A stretch of 64,000 nt of DNA. Source: Streptomyces sp. NBC_00390 (GTDB taxonomy: Bacteria > Actinomycetota > Actinomycetes > Streptomycetales > Streptomycetaceae). Within the stretch, counting starts at the first letter, position 1. The number at the start of each line of letters is the position of its first letter. This document shows, piece by piece, positions 33,332 to 42,370 of the stretch. Under the pieces are notes generated by a model. It was not told the DNA's origin. It worked only from the letters and a program-made list of their open reading frames with translations, and searched no databases. The translations under genes and the position numbers were made by a program. Location: assembly GCF_036057275.1 (NCBI RefSeq), contig NZ_CP107945.1, forward strand, positions 4,340,001-4,404,000. The letters are read 5' to 3'.

Positions 33332-33382
33332 TTGCGTCCCCCGTGGTTCTCGGCGGCTGCCGTGGTTGTCGGCCCGCCCCGA

Positions 33383-33388
33383 TAACCT
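33383..33388 (+). promoter_or_regulatory. -10 box of dnaX, leaderless arrangement
   Basis: TAACCT, 7 nt, then GTG at 33396. Confidence 0.4.
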
Positions 33389-33395
33389 CGTAGGC

Positions 33396-35618
33396 GTGTC
33401 GTCCCTTGCGCTGTACCGCCGCTACCGTCCCGAGTCATTCGCCGAGGTCATCGGGCAGGAGCATGTCACCGACCCGCTGCAGCAGGCCCTGCGGAACAAC
33501 CGGGTCAATCACGCGTACCTGTTCAGCGGTCCCCGCGGCTGTGGCAAGACGACCAGCGCGCGCATCCTCGCCCGGTGTCTGAACTGCGAGCAGGGTCCGA
33601 CGCCGACACCGTGCGGCGAGTGCCAGTCCTGCAAGGACCTCGCGCGGAACGGGCCGGGATCGATCGATGTCATCGAGATCGACGCCGCCTCGCACGGTGG
33701 TGTGGACGACGCCCGTGACCTGCGGGAGAAGGCATTCTTCGGACCGGCGTCCAGCCGGTACAAGATCTACATCATCGACGAGGCCCACATGGTCACCCCG
33801 CAGGGCTTCAACGCTCTGCTGAAGGTGGTCGAGGAGCCGCCGGAGCATCTCAAGTTCATCTTCGCGACCACCGAGCCCGAGAAGGTCATCGGCACCATCC
33901 GGTCGCGTACGCACCACTACCCCTTCCGGCTGGTGCCGCCCGGGACGCTGCGCGACTACCTCGGTGAGGTGTGCGGACGGGAGCAGATCCCCGTCGCGGA
34001 CGGTGTGCTGCCGCTCGTCGTGCGGTCGGGAGCCGGGTCCGTGCGTGACTCCATGTCCGTCATGGACCAGCTCCTCGCGGGCGCGACCGAGCAAGGTGTG
34101 ACGTACGCCATGGCGACCGCCCTCCTCGGGTACACGGACGGGTCGCTGCTCGACTCGATCGTGGACGCCTTCGCGTCGGGTGACGGGGCCGCGGCCTTCG
34201 AGGTCGTCAACCAGGTCATCGAAGGGGGCAACGACCCGCGCCGGTTCGTCGCCGATCTGCTGGAGCGGCTGCGGGACCTGGTGATCCTGGCCGCCGTTCC
34301 GGACGCGGGAAGCAAGGGGCTCATCGATGCCCCCGCCGATGTGGTCGAGCGGATGCAGGCGCAGGCCTCGGTGTTCGGCGCGGCCGAGCTCAGCCGGGCG
34401 GCGGACCTCGTCAACACCGGGCTGACCGAGATGCGCGGCGCGACCTCGCCCCGGCTGCAGCTGGAGCTGATCTGCGCACGCGTGCTGCTGCCGGCCGCGT
34501 TCGGCGACGAGCGTTCGGTGCAGGCCCGCCTCGACCGTCTCGAGCGGGGTGCCGCGGCGGCCGGGACGGCCGGAGCCGCGGCGTTCTCGGCCGGGGCGTC
34601 GGGCCCCGCCATGGGGTATGTCCCCGGACCCGAAGCCCAGGCTCACGCTCCCGTACCGCCGGGTGGCGGGCCGGCCGCGGCCCGGGCCGCCGTCCGTACG
34701 GATGCTCCGCCCCCGCCTGCCGCGCCCGCCCCGTCGGCACCCGCGTCCGTGTCCGTGTCCGTTCCGTCGGCACCCGCACCTGTGTCCGCACCCGCACCCG
34801 AGCCCGCCGCCGAGCAGCCCGCGGCACCGCGCCCGGGGGCCTGGCCCTCGGCGGCCGGTGCCGGTGGCGGGAGCGGTGCGGAGACCGGCGCGCGGCGCCC
34901 CGGCGGCTGGCCCACGGCATCCGCCCCGGGACAGGGCACCCAGCCCACGCCGCCGCCCGCGGCCCCCGCGCCGGCACCGCCCGCCCAGGCCCCTGCCTCC
35001 GTGCCCGCCCCCGCCGCGCAAGGCGCCGGCCAGGTGCGGAACATGTGGCCGGACATCCTGGAGGCGGTCAAGAACCGCCGCCGCTTCACCTGGATCCTGC
35101 TGAGTCAGAACGCACAGGTGGCCGGTTTCGACGGCACGACCCTCCAGCTCGGCTTCATCAACGCCGGCGCGCGGGACAACTTCGCGAGCAGTGGCAGCGA
35201 GGAGGTCCTCAAGCAGGCGCTCGCCGAGCAGTTCCATGTGCAGTGGAAGGTCGAGGCGATCATCGACCCGTCGGGCGGCGCAGGCGGCTCCGGCGGTGGT
35301 CAGCCCCCGTCCGGTGGCTACGGCTCCGGTGGCTACGGAGGCTCCAGGCCCGCGCCCGCCGCGTCGGCGCCCGCACCCGCCCCGGCTCCTGCCGTCCGCC
35401 CCGCACCGCAGGCGGCCCCCCGGCCGAGCCCTGCCCCGCAGGCGACCGGCCCCGAGCCGCCGCGCGCGGCCCAGGCGCACACCCCGCCCCCGGTGGCCCC
35501 CGAGGACGACGTACCGGAGGAGGACGACCCGGATCTCGTCGACTCCGCGCTGTCCGGCCACGACCTGATCGTGCGCGAGCTCGGTGCCACGGTCGTGGAG
35601 GAATATACGAACGAGTAA
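33396..35618 (+). CDS. dnaX: DNA polymerase III subunit gamma/tau
   Basis: 740-aa clamp-loader ATPase subunit that joins the replicative polymerase to the sliding-clamp loader. VSSLALYRRYRPESFAEVIGQ is the standard start. Walker A GPRGCGKT is at 45-52, zinc cysteines at 64, 73, 76 and 79, DEAH at 128-131, and the sensor region TTEPEKVIGTIRSR follows. Residues 385-545 and 635-720 are long Ala/Pro-rich linkers, a usual actinobacterial feature, around a conserved C-terminal block (VRNMWPDILEAVKNRRRFTWILL). GTG at 33396. No internal frameshift signal was noticed. Confidence 0.97.
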   Translation: MSSLALYRRYRPESFAEVIGQEHVTDPLQQALRNNRVNHAYLFSGPRGCGKTTSARILARCLNCEQGPTPTPCGECQSCKDLARNGPGSIDVIEIDAASHGGVDDARDLREKAFFGPASSRYKIYIIDEAHMVTPQGFNALLKVVEEPPEHLKFIFATTEPEKVIGTIRSRTHHYPFRLVPPGTLRDYLGEVCGREQIPVADGVLPLVVRSGAGSVRDSMSVMDQLLAGATEQGVTYAMATALLGYTDGSLLDSIVDAFASGDGAAAFEVVNQVIEGGNDPRRFVADLLERLRDLVILAAVPDAGSKGLIDAPADVVERMQAQASVFGAAELSRAADLVNTGLTEMRGATSPRLQLELICARVLLPAAFGDERSVQARLDRLERGAAAAGTAGAAAFSAGASGPAMGYVPGPEAQAHAPVPPGGGPAAARAAVRTDAPPPPAAPAPSAPASVSVSVPSAPAPVSAPAPEPAAEQPAAPRPGAWPSAAGAGGGSGAETGARRPGGWPTASAPGQGTQPTPPPAAPAPAPPAQAPASVPAPAAQGAGQVRNMWPDILEAVKNRRRFTWILLSQNAQVAGFDGTTLQLGFINAGARDNFASSGSEEVLKQALAEQFHVQWKVEAIIDPSGGAGGSGGGQPPSGGYGSGGYGGSRPAPAASAPAPAPAPAVRPAPQAAPRPSPAPQATGPEPPRAAQAHTPPPVAPEDDVPEEDDPDLVDSALSGHDLIVRELGATVVEEYTNE

Positions 35619-35666
35619 CGGGTCCGTCCTCGGAGGCCCGTACGACGACTTCCGGCGCCCGGCGGT

Positions 35667-35672
35667 TAGGCT
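35667..35672 (+). promoter_or_regulatory. -10 box of purD, leaderless arrangement
   Basis: TAGGCT, 7 nt, then GTG at 35680; no ribosome binding site. Confidence 0.45.
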
Positions 35673-35679
35673 GACTGCC

Positions 35680-36930
35680 GTGAAGGTCCTCGTCATCGGC
35701 GGCGGCGCCCGCGAACACGCCCTGTGCCGCTCTCTGTCCCTCGACCCCGGCGTCACCGCCCTGCACTGCGCGCCCGGAAACGCCGGCATCGGCGAGGTCG
35801 CCGAGCTGCACCCGGTCGACGCGCTGGACGGCGCGGCCGTGGCGCGGCTCGCCACCCAGCTCGGTGCCGGGCTGGTCGTCGTCGGCCCCGAGGCGCCGCT
35901 GGTCGCCGGTGTCGCCGACGCCGTGCGCGCCGCGGGCATCCCCTGCTTCGGCCCCTCCAAGGAGGCGGCCCGGCTGGAGGGCTCCAAGGCCTTCGCCAAG
36001 GACGTGATGGCGGAGGCGGGAGTGCCGACCGCCCGCAGCTATGTCTGCACGACCCCGGAGGAGATCGACGGGGCTCTCGCCGCCTTCGGCGCTCCGTACG
36101 TCGTCAAGGACGACGGCCTCGCCGCCGGCAAGGGCGTCGTCGTCACCGAGGACCTCACCGCTGCCCGCGAGCACGCGCTGGCCTGCGGCCGGGTCGTCAT
36201 CGAGGAGTTCCTCGACGGCCCCGAGGTGTCCCTCTTCGCCGTGACCGACGGCGAGACGGTCGTCCCGCTGCAGCCCGCCCAGGACTTCAAGCGCGCTCTG
36301 GACGGCGACGCGGGCCCCAACACCGGCGGCATGGGCGCGTACTCCCCGCTCCCGTGGGCCGACCCCAAGCTGGTCGACGATGTCATGGACACGGTCCTGC
36401 AGCCCACGGTCGACGAGCTGCGCCGCCGCGGTACGCCCTTCTCCGGTCTGCTGTACGCGGGCCTGGCGATCACGTCGCGCGGTGTGCGGGTGATCGAGTT
36501 CAACGCCCGGTTCGGCGACCCCGAGACCCAGGTGGTCCTTGCCCGGCTCAGGACCCCGCTGGCGGGTCTGCTGCTCGGTGCCGCGAACGGCACGCTGGAC
36601 CAGCAGCCGCCGCTCCAGTGGCACGACGACGCGGCCGTGACCGTGGTCGTCGCCTCCTACAACTACCCCGATACGCCGCGCACGGGTGACCCGATCGAGG
36701 GCCTGGACGAGGTCGCGGCCGAGGACGCCCCCCATGCGTACGTCCTGCACGCCGGTACGAAGCGGGACGGTGACACGGTCCTGAGCGCCGGTGGCCGGGT
36801 GCTGTCGGTCACGGCGACGGGCAAGGACCTCGGCAAGGCCCGTGAGCGCGCCTACCGGGCGGTGGCCAGGATCCGCCTCGACGGCTCCCAGCACCGCACG
36901 GACATCGCCCGAAAGGCCGCCGAGGGCTGA
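35680..36930 (+). CDS. purD: phosphoribosylamine-glycine ligase
   Basis: 416-aa ATP-grasp enzyme of de novo purine synthesis: phosphoribosylamine + glycine + ATP gives GAR. The N-terminus VKVLVIGGGAREHALCRSL, the ATP-grasp loop VVKDDGLAAGKGVVV, GPNTGGMGAYSP and the metal-binding EFNARFGDPETQ are intact, and length is standard. Start is GTG at 35680. Monocistronic between dnaX and a membrane protein, with a hairpin downstream; not fused to purM or purN here. Confidence 0.97.
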   Translation: MKVLVIGGGAREHALCRSLSLDPGVTALHCAPGNAGIGEVAELHPVDALDGAAVARLATQLGAGLVVVGPEAPLVAGVADAVRAAGIPCFGPSKEAARLEGSKAFAKDVMAEAGVPTARSYVCTTPEEIDGALAAFGAPYVVKDDGLAAGKGVVVTEDLTAAREHALACGRVVIEEFLDGPEVSLFAVTDGETVVPLQPAQDFKRALDGDAGPNTGGMGAYSPLPWADPKLVDDVMDTVLQPTVDELRRRGTPFSGLLYAGLAITSRGVRVIEFNARFGDPETQVVLARLRTPLAGLLLGAANGTLDQQPPLQWHDDAAVTVVVASYNYPDTPRTGDPIEGLDEVAAEDAPHAYVLHAGTKRDGDTVLSAGGRVLSVTATGKDLGKARERAYRAVARIRLDGSQHRTDIARKAAEG

Positions 36931-37074
36931 TCCCCGCCGCTTCGGGGCCGGGCGGCGCACGCCCGCCCGGCCGATCCGGACCGGCTGCTACGCCGAACGG
37001 TGTCCCCGCGACGCCCGCGACCGCCCCGCGTACTCGCCTCACGCCCCGCCCGGAAAACGGCCCTGGGTCCGGCC

Positions 37075-37110
37075 CCGACACTCGGCCCCGAAGACGGCCC
37101 CGAGTGTCGG
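37075..37110 (+). terminator. hairpin downstream of purD
   Basis: Perfect 11-bp arms (37075-37085 / 37100-37110), 14-nt loop, 145 bp past the stop. In the same 367-bp gap (36931-37297) an 8-bp hairpin (37211-37218 / 37231-37238) lies before the next gene; nothing else is apparent. Confidence 0.6.
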
Positions 37111-37297
37111 AGCCTTTGCCCAAAGCCATTCCATCGAGTGATGGCTGACCCATCCGGATGACTGCCGCCGGAGCCCCAACTATGGTGCGGCGCAGGCGTT
37201 CCGGCACTTGGCCCACCGGCATTGCGATGTCGGTGGGCGGTGCCACAGTGGGGGAGTGACCAACATCGTCGCAGGGCAGAGGGGGTGAGGTCCGGAC

Positions 37298-38974
37298 GTG
37301 TCCGGTACCGGTATCGGGGAGTCGATCGGCGAGCAGGGCGCACGCTCCCGTGCCCTCGCCGTGCTGCATGTGCGCAGCAGGGCAGCCGCTGTGGCGCTGC
37401 TTCCCGCAGCCGCCGCCGTCGTACTGCTCGCCGGCGGGGCCATGGGGCACATGTCCGGTGCCGGCTGGGACGCCGCACGCTGGATCGTCTCCGGCTGCGC
37501 CCTCGTCGTGCTGGTTCTCGCCGTCGTCGTCGCCACCGTGATCGTGCGGGCCACGCCGGCGCTCAGCCCGACCGTGGAGCTCCCCGAGCGCGCCGCCCCC
37601 GACCTGTACCGGATGGTCCGCGATCTTGCGGAGCGTCTCGATGTGCCGGCCCCCTCCGCGCTGGCGCTCACCCCCGACTGCGACAGCTGGCTCGAGGACC
37701 GTACGCATCCCTCGCACGCGATATCCGACGGCAGTCGCCGGCGCTCCGCGCAGGCACCGGTCCTGGTGATCGGATCGCCGTTCCTGTGGTGGATGCGGGT
37801 GGCCGAGCTGCGGGCGGTGCTCGCGCCGGTCGTCGCCGCGACCGGGCCCGCCGCCAACCCCGACATAGACGCCGCCCGCCGCTTCGTACGGGGCCTGGAC
37901 GCGGCCGTCGCCGATGCCGCCCGCCCCGGCCTCGGGGTGATACGCAAGGCCGGCGCCGGTTTCACCGGCACCGTCGCCCGCGTGCTGCTGCGCAGCTGCC
38001 AGACGCATGCCGCAGAGATGGAGCGGGGGGTGGCCGCCGCCGCGTCCGAGCGTGCACAGGCTGTGGATTACGGCCTGCGGATCGTCGCCCAGGAACAGGT
38101 CGGTCTCGCCTACGCGGGCTGGGACCGGCTGCTGACCCGGGTCGCGCTGCCCGCCTGGCGCATGGGCCGCTGGCCCGCACGGCTGGATGCGGGCGTGGTC
38201 TCGGCACTGACCGAGCTCTCGCGCCGCGACCGGCTCGCCGAGGGCTTCGCCTCCCGGCTGGGCGAGCGCCCCGCCTGCGATCTGCTGGAGGAGCCCGGCG
38301 CGGTGGACGAAGCGGCGTCGCTGCTGGCCGCGCGCCTGTTCCACGGCGGCCCGGCCGAGACGGGTCCCGACTGGTCGCCGGTGGACTGGCAGCACTATCC
38401 CGAAGAGGTCGTCGACCGTAAGTGGCGTACGGAAGCGGCCCGGATCCACCGCGTTCTCGACGAGCTGGGCGTGCCGCCGTCGACCGGCCGCCCCGAGGGC
38501 CCGACGCTCGCCCGGGTGATGGACCACCTGTCCGCCCGGCCGGGCGGCGAGGCGAGTGACGATCTGGCGGCCGCGATAACGGCCCGGGTGGCCCGCGAGG
38601 AGTCGGCCCGCGAGGCAGCCGCACCCGCGCCGCATCCGTCACCGGCCGGAACCTCGAGCGCCCCCATGGGCGATGCCCTGGCCTTCTGGGGCGGCAGCCC
38701 CCTCCCCCTCTTCCCGCTGCAGCCGCCGCGTACGGGCCGCGAGCTGCTGGCCGACCACGTCGTCGCGATGGTGTGCTGCGCGGCTGTCGACACGGCGGGT
38801 GCTGTGCCCGGCCTGGACTGGCTCGACGGCCCGGCGCTCCTGGTCGCCGGCGAGCGCCGCTCGGATCTGGTGGCGCCGGTGCTCAGCCTGGTGGAGGACG
38901 GCGACGCGCAGCCGCTGCGCGTCTGGCTCGGTTCGCTCGGCGTCCGTGCCGAGAAACCGGTCCGCCTGGTCTGA
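37298..38974 (+). CDS. membrane protein resembling a degenerate M48 peptidase
   Basis: 558-aa protein with two N-terminal membrane segments (about residues 30-52 and 62-86). The following region LYRMVRDLAERLDVPAPSAL and PVLVIGSPFLWWMRVAELRAVLAPVVAA looks like the start of an M48 metallopeptidase domain, in which the last part would read LRAVLAHELAH. Here HExxH is replaced by PVVAA, so zinc catalysis is unlikely. The remainder is conserved only within Streptomyces as far as I know. GTG at 37298, with a GAGG leader. Confidence 0.68.
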   Translation: MSGTGIGESIGEQGARSRALAVLHVRSRAAAVALLPAAAAVVLLAGGAMGHMSGAGWDAARWIVSGCALVVLVLAVVVATVIVRATPALSPTVELPERAAPDLYRMVRDLAERLDVPAPSALALTPDCDSWLEDRTHPSHAISDGSRRRSAQAPVLVIGSPFLWWMRVAELRAVLAPVVAATGPAANPDIDAARRFVRGLDAAVADAARPGLGVIRKAGAGFTGTVARVLLRSCQTHAAEMERGVAAAASERAQAVDYGLRIVAQEQVGLAYAGWDRLLTRVALPAWRMGRWPARLDAGVVSALTELSRRDRLAEGFASRLGERPACDLLEEPGAVDEAASLLAARLFHGGPAETGPDWSPVDWQHYPEEVVDRKWRTEAARIHRVLDELGVPPSTGRPEGPTLARVMDHLSARPGGEASDDLAAAITARVAREESAREAAAPAPHPSPAGTSSAPMGDALAFWGGSPLPLFPLQPPRTGRELLADHVVAMVCCAAVDTAGAVPGLDWLDGPALLVAGERRSDLVAPVLSLVEDGDAQPLRVWLGSLGVRAEKPVRLV

Positions 38975-39170
38975 GCCGCCGTCCGTTCCCGCCCGGTCCG
39001 CCCTCCGCCCCACTGCCGATGACGCCGATTCACGACGAACGGTGACGGAGTGAGCGCGTTATGTGATGTGCTGGGGGCCGGCACCGACCACTCGGTGCCG
39101 GGCAGTCGCTGCGGACCCGCAGCGCAGTCACCGCACAGTTGTCCCGGGGGAGACCGAGGGAGGGCGCACC

Positions 39171-40631
39171 ATGGGGGCGGAGCAGATCCGACGGTGGGAA
39201 TCGGGCGCCCTCGCGCACGCCGTGACGGACCCGTTCGGCCAGGGACCGCTGCCCTGGCTGCGCGGCAGCGAGCAGTACTTCGGCGACACCGGTCAGGTCG
39301 TGCCCTGGTACGCCGACCCCACCCTGGCCCGCGGCGGCTCCGGCCGCCCCCGCAGCGCCGACGACGTCCGCCGCCAGATCAAGGGGTTCGCGACCCCGGG
39401 CGCCGCCGCACCGGGTGAGTCGCTCGACTTCCACATCACGGTCGACCCGCCCCAGCAGTTCTCCGTCGACATCTACCGCATCGGCCACTACGGCGGGGAC
39501 GGCGCGGCCAAGATCACCACCAGCCCGCGGCTCTCCGGCATAGTTCAGCCGGCCCCGCTCACCGCCGACCGCACGGTCTCCTGCCACCACTGGTGGCTGT
39601 CGTGGCGGCTTCAGATCCCCTCGTACTGGTCGATCGGCGCGTATGTCGCCGTGCTCACCACCGTGGACGGCCATCGCTCCCACATCCCCTTCACCGTCCG
39701 CGACGACCATCCCGCGGACCTCCTGTTGCTCCTGCCCGACGTCACCTGGCAGGCGTACAACCTCTACCCGGAGGACGGCCACACCGGCGCCAGCCTGTAC
39801 CACGCCTGGGACGAGGAGGGCCGTCTCCTCGGCGAGGAGGACGCCGCGATCACGGTCTCGTTCGACCGCCCGTACGCGGGAGCGGGACTGCCCCTCCATG
39901 TCGGCCACGCCTACGACTTCATCCGCTGGGCCGAGCGGTACGGCTACGACCTTGCCTATGCCGACGCGCGCGATCTGCACGCCGGCCGGGTCGACCCCGC
40001 CCGCTATCGCGGACTGGTCTTCCCCGGGCACGACGAGTACTGGTCGGCGCCCATGCGGCGCACCGCGGAGCAGGCCCGCGACCGCGGCACCTCGCTCGTC
40101 TTCCTCTCCGCCAACACCATGTACTGGCGGGTCGAGTTGGGCCCGTCCCCCTCGGGGGTGCCCGAGCGGCTGCTGACCTGCCGCAAGCGCCGTGGCCCTG
40201 GGAAACCCGCCCTGTGGCGCGAGGTGGACCGGGCGGAGCAGCAGTTGCTCGGCATCCAGTACGCGGGCCGGGTCCCCGAACCCCACCCGCTGGTGGTGCG
40301 CAACGCGACCCACTGGCTCTGGGAGGCGACCGGCGCGAACGAGGGCGACGAGCTGCCGGGCCTGGTGGCGGGCGAGGCCGACCGCTACTTCCCGCGTACC
40401 GCGCTGCCCGAGCACCAGGGCCGCATACTGCTGGCCCACTCGCCCTACCGGGACACCGAGGCGGCGACCCGCCACCAGGAGACCTCGCTGTACCGGGCTC
40501 CTTCCGGCGCCCTGGTCTTCGCGTCCGGCACGTTCGCCTGGTCCCCGGCGCTCGACCGGCCGGGCCATGTCGACGTCCGCATCCAGCGCGCGACGGCGAA
40601 TCTGCTCGACCGCATCTGCAAGCGCGGATAG
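39171..40631 (+). CDS. N,N-dimethylformamidase beta-subunit-like protein
   Basis: 486-aa protein with the C-terminal-type domain of DMF-amidase large subunits: WWLSWRLQIPSYWSIGAYVA, DLLLLLPDVTWQAYNLYPEDG (beta-sandwich to glutamine-amidotransferase-like fold), VFPGHDEYWS and SANTMYWRVE. The real N,N-dimethylformamidase needs a partner subunit and iron; none is adjacent and the role here is unknown. ATG at 39171 follows GAGGGAGGG. It lies between the pseudo-M48 gene and purC, in the same direction. Confidence 0.8.
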   Translation: MGAEQIRRWESGALAHAVTDPFGQGPLPWLRGSEQYFGDTGQVVPWYADPTLARGGSGRPRSADDVRRQIKGFATPGAAAPGESLDFHITVDPPQQFSVDIYRIGHYGGDGAAKITTSPRLSGIVQPAPLTADRTVSCHHWWLSWRLQIPSYWSIGAYVAVLTTVDGHRSHIPFTVRDDHPADLLLLLPDVTWQAYNLYPEDGHTGASLYHAWDEEGRLLGEEDAAITVSFDRPYAGAGLPLHVGHAYDFIRWAERYGYDLAYADARDLHAGRVDPARYRGLVFPGHDEYWSAPMRRTAEQARDRGTSLVFLSANTMYWRVELGPSPSGVPERLLTCRKRRGPGKPALWREVDRAEQQLLGIQYAGRVPEPHPLVVRNATHWLWEATGANEGDELPGLVAGEADRYFPRTALPEHQGRILLAHSPYRDTEAATRHQETSLYRAPSGALVFASGTFAWSPALDRPGHVDVRIQRATANLLDRICKRG

Positions 40632-40721
40632 GCCGAAACCCACCCGGGCCACCCTGGTCGGGCCCGCCCTCCCCTCATACGGGACAATCGGACGCGTTGG
40701 ACATAATCACGGGGAGGAACC

Positions 40722-41621
40722 GTGTCCGGATTCGTTGAAAAGCCCGAACCGCTCCAGGTGCCGGGCCTGGTGCATCTGCACACCGGCAAGGTGCGCGACC
40801 TGTACCGGAACGAGGCCGGCGACCTCGTGATGGTCGCCAGCGACCGCATCTCCGCGTACGACTGGGTGCTGCCCACCGAGATCCCCGACAAGGGGCGGGT
40901 GCTGACCCAGCTGTCGCTGTGGTGGTTCGAGCGCCTCACGGACCTGGTGCCCAACCATGTCCTGAGCACCGAGCTGCCGCAGGGCGCCCCCGCCGACTGG
41001 GCAGGCCGCACGCTGGTGTGCAAGTCCCTGCGGATGACCCCCGTCGAGTGCGTGGCCCGCGGCTATCTCACCGGCTCGGGTCTGGCCGAGTACGAGCAGA
41101 CCCGGACGGTCTGCGGACTGGCGCTGCCCGAGGGGCTGAGCGACGGCTCCGAGCTGCCCGCCCCGATCTTCACCCCCGCCACCAAGGCGGCGGTCGGCGA
41201 CCACGACGAGAACGTGTCGTACGAGGAAGTGGCCCATCAGGTCGGTGCCGAGACGGCGGCCCTGCTCCGCCGGACGACGCTGGCCGTCTACGGCCGGGCC
41301 CGTGACATCGCCCGTGAACGCGGCATCATCCTCGCGGACACCAAGTTCGAGTTCGGGTTCGACGGGGACGACCTCGTCCTCGCCGACGAGGTGCTGACCC
41401 CCGACTCGTCGCGCTTCTGGCCGGCCGACCAGTGGCAGCCGGGCCGCGCCCAGCCGTCGTACGACAAGCAGTTCGTGCGCGACTGGCTGACCTCCCCCGC
41501 GTCCGGCTGGGACCGCAGGAGCGAGCAGCCGCCGCCCCCGCTGCCGCAGGAGGTCGTGAGCGCGACCCGGGCCAAGTACGTGGAGGCGTACGAGCTGCTG
41601 ACCGGGACGACCTGGTCGTAG
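40722..41621 (+). CDS. purC: SAICAR synthase (phosphoribosylaminoimidazole-succinocarboxamide synthase)
   Basis: 299-aa purine enzyme: CAIR + Asp + ATP gives SAICAR. GKVRDLYRNEAGDLVMVASDRISAYDWVLP is the ATP-binding start, LRMTPVECVARGYLTGSG the substrate region and LADTKFEFGFDG the metal site; length is as expected. GTG at 40722 follows GGGGAGGAACC. Its stop is 45 bp from the terminator of the convergent tRNA-Gly. Confidence 0.97.
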   Translation: MSGFVEKPEPLQVPGLVHLHTGKVRDLYRNEAGDLVMVASDRISAYDWVLPTEIPDKGRVLTQLSLWWFERLTDLVPNHVLSTELPQGAPADWAGRTLVCKSLRMTPVECVARGYLTGSGLAEYEQTRTVCGLALPEGLSDGSELPAPIFTPATKAAVGDHDENVSYEEVAHQVGAETAALLRRTTLAVYGRARDIARERGIILADTKFEFGFDGDDLVLADEVLTPDSSRFWPADQWQPGRAQPSYDKQFVRDWLTSPASGWDRRSEQPPPPLPQEVVSATRAKYVEAYELLTGTTWS

Positions 41622-41628
41622 ACACGAA

Positions 41629-41658
41629 GAAGCCCCCGGCGAGATCGCCGGGGGCTTC
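41629..41658 (-). terminator. terminator of tRNA-Gly(GCC), copy 1
   Basis: 13-bp stem (41629-41641 / 41646-41658), loop AGAT. Confidence 0.85.
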
Positions 41659-41666
41659 TTTCTCTG

Positions 41667-41739
41667 AGCGGACGACGAGATTCGAACTCGCGACCCTCAC
41701 CTTGGCAAGGTGATGCTCTACCAACTGAGCCACGTCCGC
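41667..41739 (-). tRNA. tRNA-Gly(GCC), copy 1
   Basis: 73 nt; acceptor GCGGACG/CGTCCGC, D loop with GG, anticodon loop TTGCCAA, T arm CGAGTTCGAATCTCG. Standard elbow bases throughout. CCA not encoded. Confidence 0.96.
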
Positions 41740-41761
41740 ATGCGCCGTAGCGCGGAGACCA

Positions 41762-42370
41762 CTATACCCAACCTCGGCGGCGTGCGAGACGTGCCGCCGT
41801 GTGCCGGTTCCCGGCTCCGAGTTTTCCGGCCGCCGAGGAGAGGTAGTTCCGGACGGTTCCCTGGGAGAGCGAGGCGCGCTCGGCGATCTCCGCGACGGGC
41901 GCTCCGTCGGCCGCCAGCGCCAGCACTTCGGCCTCGCGGGCGGTCAGCGGCGAGTCGCCGGCCGAGATCGCGTCGGCCGCCAACTCCGGGTCCACATAAC
42001 GGTTTCCGGCGTGCACGGTACGGATGATCTCCGCGAGCCGCTGCGCACTCACGGTCTTCGGGACAAAGCCCCGCACTCCGGCTGTGAGCGCCCTTTTCAG
42101 ATGGCCGGGCAGCCCATGACTGGTCACGATCATGGTCCGGCACTCCGGTAGTTCGGTCCGCAGGGATGTGGCCACCGTCACACCGTCCGCGCCGGGCATC
42201 TGCAGATCGAGCACCGCGACATCGGGCCGGTGCGCACGTGCCATGGCGAGCGCCTCAGGGCCGCTGGCGGCCTCGGCGACCACGACGAGATCGTCCTCGA
42301 GAGCGAGCAGGGCGGCGAGCGCGCCGCGGATCAGATGCTCGTCGTCGGCGAGCAGTACGCGTACGGTCAC
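41762..42370 (-). CDS. NarL/LuxR-type response regulator
   Basis: 202-aa response regulator beginning VTVRVLLADDEHLIRGAL; the phospho-acceptor Asp is in VAVLDLQMPGADG (near residue 54) and the C-terminal LuxR helix-turn-helix is SPLTAREAEVLALAADGAPVAEIAERASLSQGTVRNYLSSA. GTG at 42370 overlaps the kinase stop (GTGA). It is the last of four genes (ABC ATPase, permease, kinase, regulator) and probably binds the palindromes ahead of the ATPase gene. Confidence 0.95.
   Translation of the reverse strand: MTVRVLLADDEHLIRGALAALLALEDDLVVVAEAASGPEALAMARAHRPDVAVLDLQMPGADGVTVATSLRTELPECRTMIVTSHGLPGHLKRALTAGVRGFVPKTVSAQRLAEIIRTVHAGNRYVDPELAADAISAGDSPLTAREAEVLALAADGAPVAEIAERASLSQGTVRNYLSSAAGKLGAGNRHTAARLARRRGWV

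Larger units (their letters stand above)
41624..41741. repeat. 118-bp direct repeat, copy 1 (tRNA-Gly(GCC) plus terminator)
   Basis: Identical in all 118 bases to 45457-45574. It includes the tRNA, its terminator and a few flanking bases on both sides; the copies flank the two-component/ABC module. Confidence 0.95.

Noticed and set aside
33435..35999. Long minus-strand frame opposite dnaX
   Set aside because: Antisense shadow; the dnaX reading is complete and canonical.
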